Source: Diploscapter coronatus
Taxonomy: Eukaryota; Nematoda; Chromadorea; Rhabditida; Rhabditidae
DNA: 64,000 bases
Assembly (NCBI GenBank): GCA_964036155.1
Contig: OZ038423.1
Span: forward strand, 65,363,249-65,427,248
Reading direction: 5' to 3'
In this document: positions 12,518-25,045 of the stretch, piece after piece
Layout: each line of letters begins with the position of its first letter
Numbering within the stretch: the stretch's first letter is position 1
The notes under the pieces: generated by a model
Databases searched by the model: none
Seen by the model: only the letters and a program-made list of their open reading frames with translations
What the model was told of the DNA's origin: nothing
Made by a program: the position numbers and the translations under genes

Positions 12518-15500
12518 TTAACAGCCATCTCTGTTGTGGTAAACAAGCTGTCCATCGAAAGATAGGGGCCGGCCTCCGTCAATCAGCAGAGAAGGCGAAA
12601 GGGCACAAAGTTCGCGAGACCTGCAATACCGATATATCTCACAGAGAGGAAGAAGACAGAGAGAGACTTACGCATCGAATGCAACCGCTTTGCACATCTT
12701 CCCATTCAGACATTCATCACATAATCTGTAACAATCAACGCATTTCATTGGAAGAGTGGAAGAGAGGGTCCATCACTTGAAACATCGATTTTCATGTGGG
12801 GTGATCCAATATCAGGAAATAGAGAAGAAGGTGGGGAGATAATATCTTCTCATAATATCTATTTTATCATTCGTCATAATTTCAAGAAATTCCGATGAAA
12901 TCGATGACAAGCAATGAGGATCATAAATCATTGACATCCTAGTTATAAAAACTGATATCCAACGTAATGAAACGTTGATAGAAACGAAGGTGTTTCACTA
13001 ATAAAGAGTGGCACCTGCAGATATCCGTGCATTGTTCCAGAGAATATGCTTTGAGAATTCGATTTGCAGCCATTTTCCCCCCAACTGGCGTTACTTCTCT
13101 GTAAGACGATAAATTTGCACCAATTAAAAAAGTGACGAAATACTTGAAACATGATTTGATTCGAGCATCTCTCAGCTTTCTTCCATACGATTCCGCCTGT
13201 TTAGATTCCACATTCGTGTTGTAATTGTCAATTACCTGAGGAAATGATTACTTTACAAAATCGAGTAAACAAATTGAAGGAATTCTATTTCGTCATCAGA
13301 AATAGAGCTGAAACGGTATTTATATCCAAAAATTATCGGAATCGGTAATGGCTCTCAGAAAAGTTCGAAGTCAGAACAGGAATATAATATCTTTTCTAAA
13401 ATTTTCGAACCGGAACCGGAATTCCGTATCGATCCGCTCAGAAACTTTTGTAGTTTATTATTCTAAGCTACTATTTCAAGTTAGTTTAGCTTAGAACGTG
13501 TTAAAATTGAGACTGTAACGAAGATTCAGCTTCAATTTCGAAACATGAAAGTTTTAAATCGAAATTTCGAGTGAATAGATCTTGAAAAATTGTTCAGCTT
13601 TGATTTTAACATTTTGACGTCTTTGAAACTCCAGTGGTAATAGTAAATTTAATAAATTACCGCAGCATTAACAGCAGTTGTTGCCATTGTGGTTGTAGTT
13701 GTTGTCGTGGTTGCTTCTGTAGTTGGAGTCGTGAAGACATAATCGACTGTCGTCTCGACTACAGCTGCTTGGTCACTTCCATATGCAGATTTTTGTACTG
13801 GCGTCTCGACTACAGCCGCTTGGTCGCTTCCATATGCAGATTTTTGTACTGGCGTCTCGACTACAGCCGCTTGGTCGCTTCCATATGCAGATTTTTGTGG
13901 CTGACTTTCACCATATCCTGACTGTTCCAGCTAAAACCATTCAATTTGGTGATAACTTGTAAACCACAAAACATCACTACACAAGAGTGACAAACTATTA
14001 TAAGAAAAGATATGTCGTATAGTTAGAGAGCGCAAGTGGTTTCTCAAATTTGATATTGGCGGGATTTGAAGCTTTCAAAAATATTGTGAAACCCTTCAAA
14101 TACTTTGATCAAAAAGAAAAGCTCAATTTGAAGTTATATAAACCTCTTAACTAGGTCGTTAATCGACCTTGCAAATCATGCAGTCTTCAAACTATCAAAA
14201 TGACCATACATATATCTATGATGATGGTAAACAACTATTTGCATACCTGTACTTTATTCCCTGCTCCACTGCTATTCGGAGCCGACGATGCAACAGCCAA
14301 CTTCTGGTGAGAACTTGGACCACTTTCGATGACGTCATTCGGTGAGAATTTAGAGCTTGTTGGGCTGATGCCAGGAGCTGAGAATGATATCTAAATTTAA
14401 AAAGTGGATTGAGTTTTATTGAGGAGCAGAAAAACCTCTATGATAAACTAGAATATTCTTTAGGTTTTCATGAACTTCATTGATTCGATCATTCGATGCA
14501 AGATAATTTTTAAAATCTCTTACCTTGGCCTTTCCATCCCAGCAGACATTTTCGATGTAAGTCGATTTATCGTCGTCGATGAAAAGAGCTGGCGCATCAG
14601 CTTTGGACTGCGAAGCAATTATGCATTCCTAAATTCAATTCATTACACTTTTGCTAAGGCAATTATTATAAGTTTTGCATAATCAATGAAGATAATTCGT
14701 TTCTGGTCATAACTCTCACTTCTTCACACTTTCTCATCTTTAGCATGATCTCGATGAGCCATATTCTCAAGGGCAAAGTTGAGTGTAGAAAAAGCAAAGA
14801 CTTGAGAGCTTTTTCTCCATGACATAGCCACCAACTAGGAGGAAATAATATGACATCGATTTTCGATGGAACACTACATTATCTAGCCTACACGCAGGTA
14901 AAATAATGTAAATAAATGAAAAATCTATCTAACACAATATCAAGAACGATCGAAGTTTCAATTTTAAGAAAGAAGTCTGAATTAGAACCCAAATAACGTG
15001 ATCAAGAATCAGAATCGATATTAAAAACTTTCCATATTTTAAATCGCCATTTCGAAATCCTTGCTTACTATCTTCAGAAAGACAAAAGAGTATTCTTTAC
15101 CTTTTCCTTTTCGTAGAACATCGCACTTTTGCAGACGATATCGCTCTTCCCCTTGCTCATTTGACACGCGTCCTGACAGGCTTTGAGACTGGCCACTTCT
15201 TGCAGTGTCTCGTCCACTATTCCGATCAAAACCTGCAAACAAAACAGGAGAATACAGTTTAGTTTGAATCTCGTCTAACCTTTCCCTTTTCCGTTTTGAA
15301 GCAGCCCGCATCGCGAAATACCGCACTCCTTTTCGGAGGGGAGACTCGCTTTTTCTTCAGCTCTGGAAAAGTAAACATAGACAGTTTTAGGGATAAAATC
15401 TTGCAAATGTGGATTTATCTCAATGAAACGAAATAGATAAGGGAAAAGGAAGACTTTCTTCGATAAATAGGGACCGAAAAATTTCACAAAACTTATATTT

Positions 15501-16237
15501 TTCGAAATTTTCCCAATTAAAAGGATCAATTGTGATGTAGCTGAAATATTCGTGAATAAAAATAAGGTTTAAAAACATCATTGTTGATTGAAAGATTCCA
15601 CCAAAATCAGTTAGGAAAATAAACATGATTTCATGATATCCAAATCCCGCAAGCACCTGTGGATGCGCACTTCCTGACAAGATATTCTGGTGAACAACCA
15701 TTTTTATGGGTGGTTCATCGACTCTGATAGTGATCTTTCGTGAACACCAACTTTGAAGGGGAGTTGCTTCCCATTTTAGACTTCTTTTATGACCACTTTT
15801 TATACCCTGCCGCGTTTTGCAGAGAAGATTGCGGTCCTTACCGATAATCCAAATGCCCAAATTTTGAAAATCTTACCATTAATAGTGAAATTGAAGCAGG
15901 TTCTGTGATAGTAGTCAGACATTGGATTGGCGACTCGCTTGTTCTGGAAGTGGTCTGTCGAATAGAGCAGGCAGGTCGCACTTTTCGGTATATACGTGAT
16001 AGATCTGAAAATGAAGATCAGGTGAAAGTTGAGTCAAAATCAAACCAACCTGCAGTAGAAAGCCTCGTTGGCCATGCAGACGACCTGACAGGCAGCCAGG
16101 GTTATCTTCGGGATGAGCTTCTTTGGGGCGACAGCCAAAGTGCGGGATTTGGAGATGTCGAAGCATTTTGACAGGGCGAGGGATTGCGTGACTGCAATCA
16201 GAAGCAGCAGCAGCCACAGCCAGGTCGTGGCAGTCAT
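12518..16237 (-). CDS. Secreted PAN/Apple-domain protein with Thr-rich linker
   Basis: The start at 16237 gives a clear signal peptide (MTATTWLWLLLLLIAVTQSL); an in-frame ATG at 16261 is an alternative. Exons read on with consistent phase to the stop at 12518 (ends VYHNRDGC). Three cysteine-spaced PAN/Apple-like modules are visible. The first runs from SKCFDISKS to YYHRTCF and includes LAACQVVCMANEAFYCR. The second runs from DAGCFKTEKGK to YIENVCW and includes SLKACQDACQMSKG. The third runs from SCFKEVTPVGG to the C-terminus and includes LEQCTDICRLCDEC. Between the second and third lies a low-complexity linker with three 17-residue repeats (QKSAYGSDQAAVVETPV) and a run of eight Thr. No transmembrane segment was seen. 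It is probably an extracellular or cuticle/matrix protein; the exact orthologue is not recognised. Confidence 0.82.
13754..13907 (-). repeat. Three tandem 51-bp units in coding sequence
   Basis: Three near-identical 51-bp units, each containing CTTCCATATGCAGATTTTTG on the plus strand. Read on the minus strand each encodes 17 residues around QKSAYGSDQAAVVET. The period is a multiple of three, so the frame is kept and unit number could vary between individuals. It lies in the linker exon of the PAN-domain protein. Confidence 0.9.
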
Positions 16238-16889
16238 CGTGGTTTGACTGTTCCTTGGCATGTTCGTGGTTCAGTCTGTCGATCTGATTTACCTTCCTGT
16301 TCCTCTCCCTTCCAATTCTCTTTCTTTTTCTCTCACTCTCTTCATCGTCCTTGCTCTCCAAGAATACACCCCATTCAATGTCGAGGAACTGGTAGAATCG
16401 TGCCACTTTCCTCACAAGCAGCATTTCCTTCCCTTCCCCCTTTCCCTCATTTTTCAGCTTCAAGTATTGGAAGTTGTTTTTCGAGTGCCTGCTGCCTGTC
16501 CCCCAGGGCGAAGAAGGCAAAGGATAAGGCCAATTCGGCAACTCGATCAAGTCCTTCTGTCTCGTTGTTTTCTTACAACAATGTCCCCCTTTACCTAACT
16601 ACTCCAACCTACAACCTAACCTAGCAGTCATTTCTATATTTGTTCTTCTTTTGTGATTTGCTATGATTCATCCCATTATTATTTCGTAGTTCAAACATTT
16701 ATTCACATTTTCGTAATGTTTCTTTGCATACTTACGCCGTAATTCTAGACTCAAATAGAAAATACGAAAATACATAATTTCATTTTGAATCAAAAAGAAA
16801 GAGAAAGAAAAGAACACTCAACGAACAAAAAAGGCGTATGTCTGCTACTTTACTCAATAAATCTAGGAATCTACACTTACACTTTGAGC
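16238..16889. other. Gap between NDUFS1 and the PAN-protein start; CT-rich tract
   Basis: Plus-strand CT-rich sequence (about 16290-16620) followed by AT-rich sequence. A minus-strand AATAAA at 16703-16698 is a plausible NDUFS1 poly(A) signal. The long frames here, including one of 211 codons on the minus strand, overlap the first PAN exons out of frame and show no domain. Confidence 0.5.
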
Positions 16890-19800
16890 CTAAGCATGAG
16901 CATGGAATTGCATTTCCTCCATGTAGGGATTCTCCTGAAAATTCATCATGTCTAGAAAGTAATTTGTAAATCGTTGAAACTGTTATTTACAAGAATGAGT
17001 TGATTTTCTTGTTGTAGAAAACGTAATCTGTAAGCATTTGTTTTGACCATTTTTTCCTATGATAGAACATGATTTAAAATTAAAATACTTATTATATTCC
17101 AGAATACTAATCTCCTATTAGTCCGATGAAGTTGACCGTGAGAACATCAAAATAATCAAAATCAGCTCCTTCTCTTTCTCGTAACTTTTTGAGACGAAAA
17201 TATCATTGACCGACCTTAGCAGCGAGTGCGGCCTTCCTTGCCTGAGCCATGGAAGAAGAGCACCTGGCGATGGAGTTGGACATGTAGAAGTCGGCCAGTT
17301 CGAGCTGCTTGGGAGTGACGTTCAGATCGACGGAGCCTGTGTCCTGGCCGAGCTGACGCGACAGGGACAGGCCGAAGGCGGGCGACTCCACGTCGCGGAA
17401 TCGGAGCAAATGTGGGGCGATCTGAAGAAAAGATGGGATAAGAAGACAAATTGGCTAATTAGTGACGCAATAGGAATAAATTTGAAAAAATAGCTGAATA
17501 AATTTTCTTCCTCCAGTTAAACAATGAAATTTTACGAAGATAAATAAAGAACTAAAACATTTTCTGATAAAAGTAGTGCAGTCCAAAAGTTCATACAGTC
17601 ATAATGTGGATGCTATCTGCTACATTCACATAATGATGGACCAAATTTTCTAAAATTTGGCAGAAATTTACGATTGAGCGAACAGAATATGTACACAAAA
17701 TTCCAGTCAAGTTGGTTCGCTATTTTATGATGTAGAAGACTGAATTTATACTACAATAACCGTGATTGTTTAAAAATTTTCGCCGCGCACTGTAAACTCA
17801 GCAAGATCGTCGTTGATTTTTTTTTAAAGATTTATCTATAAATGTGCCCACCTCATTCATTCTCTGCCGAATCTGGACAATGTCATCGTAGGGCAGAGTG
17901 TGTCTGGCCACCTCGGACAGAGCTCGAATGATCTTCCAGTCATCACGAGCCTCGCCCGGAGGTCGTACTGCAGGGTAGCCTCTGAATATAAAAATAAGGT
18001 TAAAATTGAATGGAAGAGATCATACTTCTGCGAGCGTCCCTCAGTGTTGACATAAGTGCCCTCCTTCTCGGTGTAGGCTGCTCCAGGGAAAATCACATCC
18101 GCTATTTCTGCGCCTGCGTCGCCCGTATGACCTGAATAAGATAAAATTATTTGACCAAATAGGGGTTTTTTTCATAAAATATTTCGAGAAAAAAAACTAA
18201 CTCATAACGAAATAAGTGAATTTCGTTGAAACATTAAAATTTCTATGACAAACCAATTGGCATCAATTTTAGTTTTTTTTCGGGTAAACTAAAAGTGAAA
18301 ATGTACCTACCCTGATAAACGACGAAGGCAGATGGGGCGAGATCCTGTCGAGTGACTTTGCCCTCGTCCGCGCCGAGCAGATACAGGAATTTGATGGGCT
18401 TCTTGCGGATCGTCGATGTTCCTGCCTAAAAGATAAATAATAGTTCAATATTCATCAAGTAAGGGCATACCTTGTATCCAATATCGAGCGCGCCGACTTG
18501 CGAGGCCCATCTTTGCAAGACATTCACGTTGCTCACCACGCTGTTCGCATTCGTCAATTTAGAGCTCTGAAAATGAATAATGCGCTAAGTTGGCGTTTCC
18601 AGATCAAACGAAAATTTCGAGTAAAAATAGGAACTTAACTAGAAATTCCATTCTCATCGTCAATAAACAAATTATCAGTTTGCAATTTGGGAGAAAACGT
18701 CATTCATCCTTAAAACTACAAAATCATTACCAAGGCCTGCAGTTTGGAAAGAAGAGCAGCACCATTGGGTCCCTGTAACATGTCAGAACCAACCACGATC
18801 GCTGGTCTCTGTGCACTTAGCAGCTTCTAAAAATTAAGAGTAGCTGTCTTCCAATTAAGCTATTTTACCTTGGCGAATTCGCCCTTGCCGGCAACTACAT
18901 CGTCGAGAGCCTTTGTATTGTTGCCCAGATATTCGTAGTCATAGGTCAGGTTCGTCTGAGCACCGATCACCCCGATTTCGATGTTCGAGTAGAGGAAACT
19001 GGAAATATCAATTTGAAAAGTGATTCAACGTATCGAGTTTATAAATGAAAATAGCGAAAAAAGCAACGGGCTCCTTCCAAATACAGTTTGAGAATAGACT
19101 CAGATTAGGGAGAACATGTTTATACATGGGGAACAGACCGATTGCATGTATCAGTGTAAAACTGAGACATACAGTTGCGCACAAAAGTTTGGAATATCGC
19201 ATGACTTTAAAAATACTCGTCTATGTATTTTAGTGAATCAATTATCTCAGAATTTTTCATTTAGAAATGGCATTGGATAGAAATAATCTTTCAAGTTCCA
19301 TCCAGATTGCTAGATGAAAATGAGCTTGCAAGACATAAAAATCATTAATCATTCCGGACTTTTGTGTACTGCTCTACGTCAGACTGAATTTATTCCCTCA
19401 AAACAGGCTGTTACACACATGCTCTCCTCGAACTGAGGAATGAAAAGTCCCACTCGTGGAATATTCACGACCAAAAGTTATCGATAAAAATGCATGATCT
19501 TAGTTGATAATCCAGACTATTTGAAAATACAGAAAGAAGCATACGCCTTTCTGATCCGAGCATTGAGCGCAGCAGCCTCGAATCTGGGGTTGGTACCGAC
19601 GAGCAGCAACGCATCTGCTTCCTCGATACCCACGACCTTGTTGTTGAGGATGTAATTGGCTCTCAAATCAGTGCCTCCATTCGAAGTGGGGAACTCCTCC
19701 TCGGTCATCACGTTCTCGCTGTTGAAACGGTTGAATAGGTCTTTCAGGGCTATCATCGATTCTGCGAGTAAGAAGGATCAGTTTTGTTATGAAACCAGGT

Positions 19801-21880
19801 AGAACTGACCAACGTCGTTGAGCCCGCCTACGACAGCAGCCTTCTCGTCTGCAGGAACCTCGTGCATCTTCGTGGCCACAACGTACAGAGCCTCTTCCCA
19901 AGTGGCTGGTCTGAAAAATTGAGATATTTTGAAGAGGAGACAACACGTGGATTGTCAACTTTCAAACCGGGTATCTAAAGTTACGACTCTTTCCATCAAA
20001 CATTTTTCAATTCTGAATTTAACAGGCCATAGCACAATTTTTCGACCTTTTTACAATCACTTTATCAAATCGTCGACCAGAATTTAATCCCACATCTTCG
20101 TAATTTCAGTAAAATTAAATCCCCCTTACTTGAGTTGTCCATCAGTGCCTTTGATCATGGGCTGCAGCAGTCTCTGCACCTTGAGTCCGTCGATGGCGAA
20201 CCTCGTTCTGTCGCTGATCCACTCCTCGTTGATATCCTTCAAATGATTGTTCATTTGCAGTTCTAATAATACTCTCCCTCACATCATTGATTCGAGGAAT
20301 GACTCTGAGTAGTTCTCCCGTTCTGTGAGTGAGGATGACATTCGAGCCGAGTCCGTCCATAACATCCACGCTCTCCGTCTTGCGGGTCTCCCACGGACGC
20401 GCCATGAAACTGTAAACGAATAGCATGTCGTTCAGAGATGTAAATTTTAAAAAAAATCGAATATTTTTAGCTTCTGCATAAAGTTCATGAAAAAGCGTGA
20501 AAGTAACCTGTATGGTTTGTTAGTTAGAGCACCGACTGGGCAAATGTCGATGATGTTTCCCGACAGCTCAGAGGCAAAGAACTTCTCCACGTAAGTGCCG
20601 ATCTGAAAACCAGGATAATTTCACTCGTTTGAAGATACAAATACCTGAAGATCAGATCCACGGCCAGTCGTTCCAAAATCGGGGAAGTCAGCTACCTGAA
20701 GATAAAAATGTATCTTTCTTCAGGGAAAGAAAGAACAAGCCTCATTAGCGAATCTGACGCATCTGGTGCACTGAATGCAGCGAGTCATCACCGTCTTCAC
20801 CAGAGGACCGATGTCCTTGTCTTCCACAGCACTGAAATGACGACATTCTTGAATGAATAGACAGGGGTGAAAATATTACCGTTTCCCGTCGAGTCTGGAC
20901 TGCAGACGGCCTCTGTCGCTGCCGAAAGCCATCGCCTGGTCTTGCAGGTCGCATTCGCCTCCCTTAAATTTCGCACGATTATCGTCGAAAGAAAAAGAAA
21001 ATATCTATATCTTAGCAGAAATATTAGCAACTGAAAGTCCGAATCTGGTTGAGATAAGCAGGTGCATAAATTGAGGAAAATGTAGACAGAAAGAAAACAA
21101 ACCACAAATCCTAGCTTTCAATGAGGAGTATTTGCGCTTTCAACTTGTCAAACTTCCAATAGAAATAATGAGAAAAGTCTTACCTGATCGCAAATGGGGC
21201 AGTCGAGCGGGTGGTTCTCCAGCAGGAACTCCATGACTCCTTCTCTGGCCTTCTTGACAAAGTCCGTGTTCGTTTTGATCTTCATTCCCTTCATCACAGG
21301 CATCGCACACGAGGCAACTGGCTGAAATTTTACTGATAATCATCTATTTTGTTTAGAAATAGTACCTTGATGCTTTTTTCGACCTCGACGAGACACATTC
21401 TGCAGTTGCCCGCAATCGAAAGTCTGTCGTGGTAGCAGAAACGGGGGATGTCCACTCCCACGAGGGCGCACGCCTGAAAATTGAGAAATTGAGACTTTTT
21501 GGAAAGGTGGTGCATTTTTAGCAGTGAAATAATGCTGATAAGAAGGGAAAACTCGATGGCTTTAGAGAAACAGGAAATTGCGGATGGTTAAAGTGGATTT
21601 TTGAATACTGTGAAGAAAGTGATGTAATTTTGTAAATTACAATTCAGGCACCTTGACACTCTTGAGAATGAGTAAAAGATGTACCTGAAGAATGGTCATT
21701 CCCGGATCGACGAGGATCTTCTTGTTGTCCACGAACACTTCGATTTTCTCCACTGCTCCACTTTGAGCACGAATCTAAATTTCAAAGTTCGACTTCATTT
21801 GATCTCCTCTGGATCCTTACTGGAGTGACATTTAACTTGACTTTAGCCCGGGCGGCCAAATTACCAGCGATTCGCTGCAT
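16890..21880 (-). CDS. nuo-5: NADH:ubiquinone oxidoreductase 75-kDa subunit, NDUFS1 (complex I)
   Basis: Iron-sulfur subunit of the mitochondrial complex I peripheral arm, carrying electrons from NADH towards ubiquinone. The start at 21880 gives [20 protein letters not shown], a basic presequence-like N-terminus. All three cluster sites are intact: [2Fe-2S] as C63-x10-C74-x2-C77-x13-C91; [4Fe-4S] as H123-x3-C127-x2-C130-x5-C136; and [4Fe-4S] as C178-x2-C181-x2-C184 plus C228 in DICPVGAL. The molybdopterin-oxidoreductase-like part follows ([47 protein letters not shown]). Length is about 720-730 residues, as in animals. Two C-termini are possible: read-through to a stop at 17203 (AAKVGQ) or splicing to a small exon ending at 16890 ([14 protein letters not shown]). 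I favour the latter weakly. An SL-type acceptor lies about 20 bases upstream of the ATG. Confidence 0.95.
19171..19376. repeat. Tc1/mariner-like miniature inverted-repeat element
   Basis: Within an NDUFS1 intron. The left end reads ACAGTTGCGCACAAAAGTTT and continues GGAAT. The right end, reverse-complemented, reads GCAGTACACAAAAGTCCGGA and continues AT. These are imperfect inverted termini of the CAGT..CACAAAAGT..GGAAT type common in Tc1/mariner elements. The interior has no transposase frame. Confidence 0.55.
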
Positions 21881-22593
21881 TTTGATCACGGTCGATGCAG
21901 CTGAAATTGAGAAAAAGTTATAAAGCAGTCATAAATGATAAAGAAATATTTCCAGCGGCTTTAAAACCGTTTACATTTGTTCATCGATAATCCACGATAG
22001 TGCTAATAAAACTTTATTGTCGATACAAGTCATTGAAAATGAACCCAAAACCAGATAATCCAAGTGGAAGAAGGATGAAATGAGTTAGCAACTGATAAAA
22101 TGGAAGGGAAATGGAAAAACGGCTGCTTTCGATAGAAGAGAAGGATAAAGAATAGAAATAAGTGGAAAATGAATGAAGATGCAAGACGAATAAAATTTCG
22201 TTTGAAAACATACAAAAAAGGTGCAAAAGTCTGTATGCTAAAGTCTTTCAATGGCTCTTTTAATCTTTATATCACATTAGATATAAGATTTGTGGCTTTA
22301 AATTTCACTAATTTTATTTTTTCAAATGAATCTTCTATTTTCGCGCACCTTCAATAATGCATATTATGCAGAGCAGCAGTTCGGTTTCTCTATACATCAA
22401 AGTACCTTGGAAATGGAATCGATGAATAAATTAGGTGCGAGTTTGTGGGTAGAAATTTGTTTGTAAAAATCTCGCACTTAATAAATATCTGGAAATTATC
22501 ACAGAGGAGACAGCTCACAATGAAGTAAGTCGGGAAGGGAATACAGAATAAAAAGGCGTACCTTTGTGATCTGTACAGCAAGAACTGGCAAAC
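21881..22593 (-). promoter_or_regulatory. Intercistronic region ZFPL1-NDUFS1, operon-like
   Basis: Reading on the minus strand after the ZFPL1 stop, an AATAAA lies at 22018-22013. About 110 nt further on is an acceptor (CAATTTCAG, AG at 21902-21901), 20 nt before the NDUFS1 ATG. A poly(A) signal roughly 100 nt before a trans-splice acceptor is the classic layout of nematode operons processed by SL2-type leaders. The implied ZFPL1 3' UTR is about 580 nt and contains no recognisable gene. Confidence 0.55.
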
Positions 22594-24824
22594 TTACACC
22601 ACGTTGACGGAGTCGTCCGCGGCAATTCGAATGTTCGGATTGGCCATCGGGTCGAAGATCTGATCGCGCTCAGAGCTACCGTAACCCGACTTGAGCAAAA
22701 TCGTCAGCTGAAATATGAAAAATAATAAGAGAGAACCAACTCCGGCCTTTTTCACCGTCAGAATAATAAACATTAACAAATCTGGCACTATTATTTCATA
22801 AATGTGGCCATATTTACAATTTTTCTTGTGATAAACTTAATTGAAAAAATAAACAAACATACCAGAATGAAGATAGCAGCCAAAACACAGAATCCGAGAA
22901 AAATCTTCTTGAACACGCTGATCTGCTTGGTGGACTCATTTCCATATTTGGCTCTGGACAAGACTAATTAGTAAGTAAGTGAGAAGAATGTAATGTGTTT
23001 ACATTAGAATTAGCATTTGATCTCAATGCGCTCACTGATCGGTACATTGATAAACAGGTAATTCAACATACATTTTCAACAGGATTATTATTTTGAGCAG
23101 TGATAAATGCATGTTATATAGGGTAGTGTACAAACGTGAGCGCATATGATTTTAAAAAAATTTCGTTCCCCTCAAGGAGTGATTTTGTGAACCATCAAAC
23201 TATCACAACGTGCATGTTATTTTGAACAGGAATTGGGAGATACGAAAAGAGTATTCAGGGAACCAAGACAACTAATGATTCTGTCTTTCAGAAGCAAATG
23301 GTCGAATGAGTTTTTGTTTATTTCGAAGAAAAAAAAAGGATACACACTAACTTGACGAGTCCCGATACCCATTCTCCAACAGGTCTCCTCTTGTACTTGT
23401 TCTCCTCACTGTCCACATCCCTGTTGCCATTTCCCAGCAGAGGTCTCTGATCTTCCTGCATTCCTGGGCCTTTCTTACGGGCTGAATGAATACTATGATT
23501 TATTGCAAAATTAGAATGATGCTCACAAGTGAATCGAGTGTCGTCGAAATGCGAACTGACATTAGCAACTGGATGATCCATGTCCAGAGCTGTTTGTGGT
23601 GGAGATGGACTGGAAAATGGGTTTCTATTGAAAAGTAATTCGACGTGAAAAGTGATATCTGCATCCTCTTCTATGAAAATTTGTTAAAACTGAGAATAGA
23701 CTCGGTAATGTCATTCTTTGAAAAAAAAAGTTTAGAGAGTTTCGGTCAAACTTTTGAAAAAAAACAACATCATTTCAGATTCGTTTTTTACGTTGATTTC
23801 ACTCAACTATGTTCTAGAATTACTAAAAAAATTCCCAAGAATGAAGCTAACATTAAACTGACATGTTTCCATTGCTAAACGCAGCCTGTGGCTTAAATGT
23901 AACGTGATTTGTCGCTGGAGAACGCTTCACCTCGAACTCGGGCAACTGGAAAGTGAAGATAAGCCTTGCAAGGAGGGATGAGTGGAGACAAACCGATGGA
24001 AGTCCGAAAGCGACTCGTGACCAGTTAGCCTGGTTGAGTTTGGCACGCAGCTGCTCGATCAGAGGGGAGGTCTGATTCGCGGCCGGGAAGATCTTCTCTC
24101 TCAAAGTACAGAATATGTCAGAATACAGGATAAAAGTGGCGATATTGAACTAGGAACAAGAATTGACAGGACCAGAGGTGTGCGGATTCCGATTCCGAAA
24201 AGTTTTAATTTCGACTCCGAATTTTTCAAAATTCAAATTCCACACACACATCCCATCAGGAACGTTATTTAAAACTTCTCCAAGAGAACAAAATTGGTCG
24301 TGATTAGTTCCGAGATGAACAAAAACTATCAGAATTCTAGACTTGTGAAGCGGAGCCGAGATTTGGGATCTATACGTTCCGAGAAGTTACCTGCAACAGG
24401 GACATCGATACCCAGCAGGGGCCGTGTTCGCGGGATGATTGCTCGCCCACTCGTTCAGACAATTCCAGTGAAGCAAATCTGAGGATACCGCATTTTTTCA
24501 ATTCATAAACTTTATTTCGGAAAAAGTTGATTTAAAGCACGAAAAATAAAATGCCTACGCAAGCACTGAAGTCGAATAGTCTCGCTCTCGTTGAGGGGAT
24601 GGTGGCAGAGACCGCAGGTCGATTCGTAGTCAGAATCTGTTAGCCACTGCAGATAGCTCTGCACTACACACTGAAAACGAACGAAATAAGAATAGAAATC
24701 GAGAAAAACAACGAAAACTGACACTGGGATGGGATTCGACGAGGCACTGCTCGCAGACGTTGACGCGATGCTCGAAACAGAACAAATTCGTCACTTTCTT
24801 GTTGGGGCATTTGCACAGGCCCAT
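22594..24824 (-). CDS. Zinc finger protein-like 1 (ZFPL1), Golgi membrane protein
   Basis: Cis-Golgi membrane protein implicated in Golgi integrity and GM130 binding in vertebrates. The start at 24824 gives [20 protein letters not shown], the family's B-box-like N-terminus. It is followed by [20 protein letters not shown] and a RING-like stretch ([14 protein letters not shown], then [10 protein letters not shown]). Downstream exons hold [15 protein letters not shown] and [11 protein letters not shown], then a hydrophilic linker, one membrane segment ([15 protein letters not shown] plus LTILL) and the family tail [11 protein letters not shown]. The stop is at 22594. An acceptor (GTTTCAG) ends two bases before the ATG, which points to trans-splicing straight onto the start codon. 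Adjacent on the same strand is NDUFS1; spe-39 diverges 221 bp away. From memory, the C. elegans orthologue is Y45G12B.2, next to nuo-5. Confidence 0.93.
24165..24262. repeat. Degenerate inverted-repeat element, family A copy 1
   Basis: Starts ACCAGAGGTGTGCGGATTCC and ends near ACACACACATCCCATCAGG. The left end shares ACCAGAGGTG with the copy at 48391-48480, and both carry GGATTCCG/GGAATTCCG-like motifs. It lies in a ZFPL1 intron. Confidence 0.35.
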
Positions 24825-25045
24825 TTCTGAAACACGAGCAATCAACAAACCGAGAAGTGATCGGGAAAAGGAGGGAAATGGGCAGGAAATCCAACGAGTC
24901 GAGTAAGCCCTGCCCCTTTGCGACCAAAAGCTGAATCTGCAATCGATTTGCGTGGAAAACGGAAAAAGAAGGAATCCTTTCGCATTCCACTCATGTGGCC
25001 GAAGTCGATGTGAATTGTGATTTTTCTGCTCCACTTTGGCCCAAA
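24825..25045. promoter_or_regulatory. Divergent promoter region, ZFPL1 / spe-39
   Basis: Only 221 bp separate the two start codons, which are transcribed outward. Both genes act in membrane trafficking. The interval must hold regulatory sequence for both unless the true transcription starts lie further off and are removed by trans-splicing. No canonical core-promoter motif was identified. Confidence 0.5.

Noticed and set aside
13754..13907. Possible CRISPR-like array
   Set aside because: Units are contiguous with no spacers, in frame within a coding exon, and the genome is eukaryotic.
15915..16550. 211-codon minus-strand frame over the start of the PAN gene
   Set aside because: It reads the PAN exons out of frame and through GA-rich upstream DNA; the signal peptide and cysteine pattern are in another frame.
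17575..17790. Possible second Tc1/mariner-like element in an NDUFS1 intron (CAGTCCAAAAGTTC start)
   Set aside because: I could not find a convincing matching opposite end.
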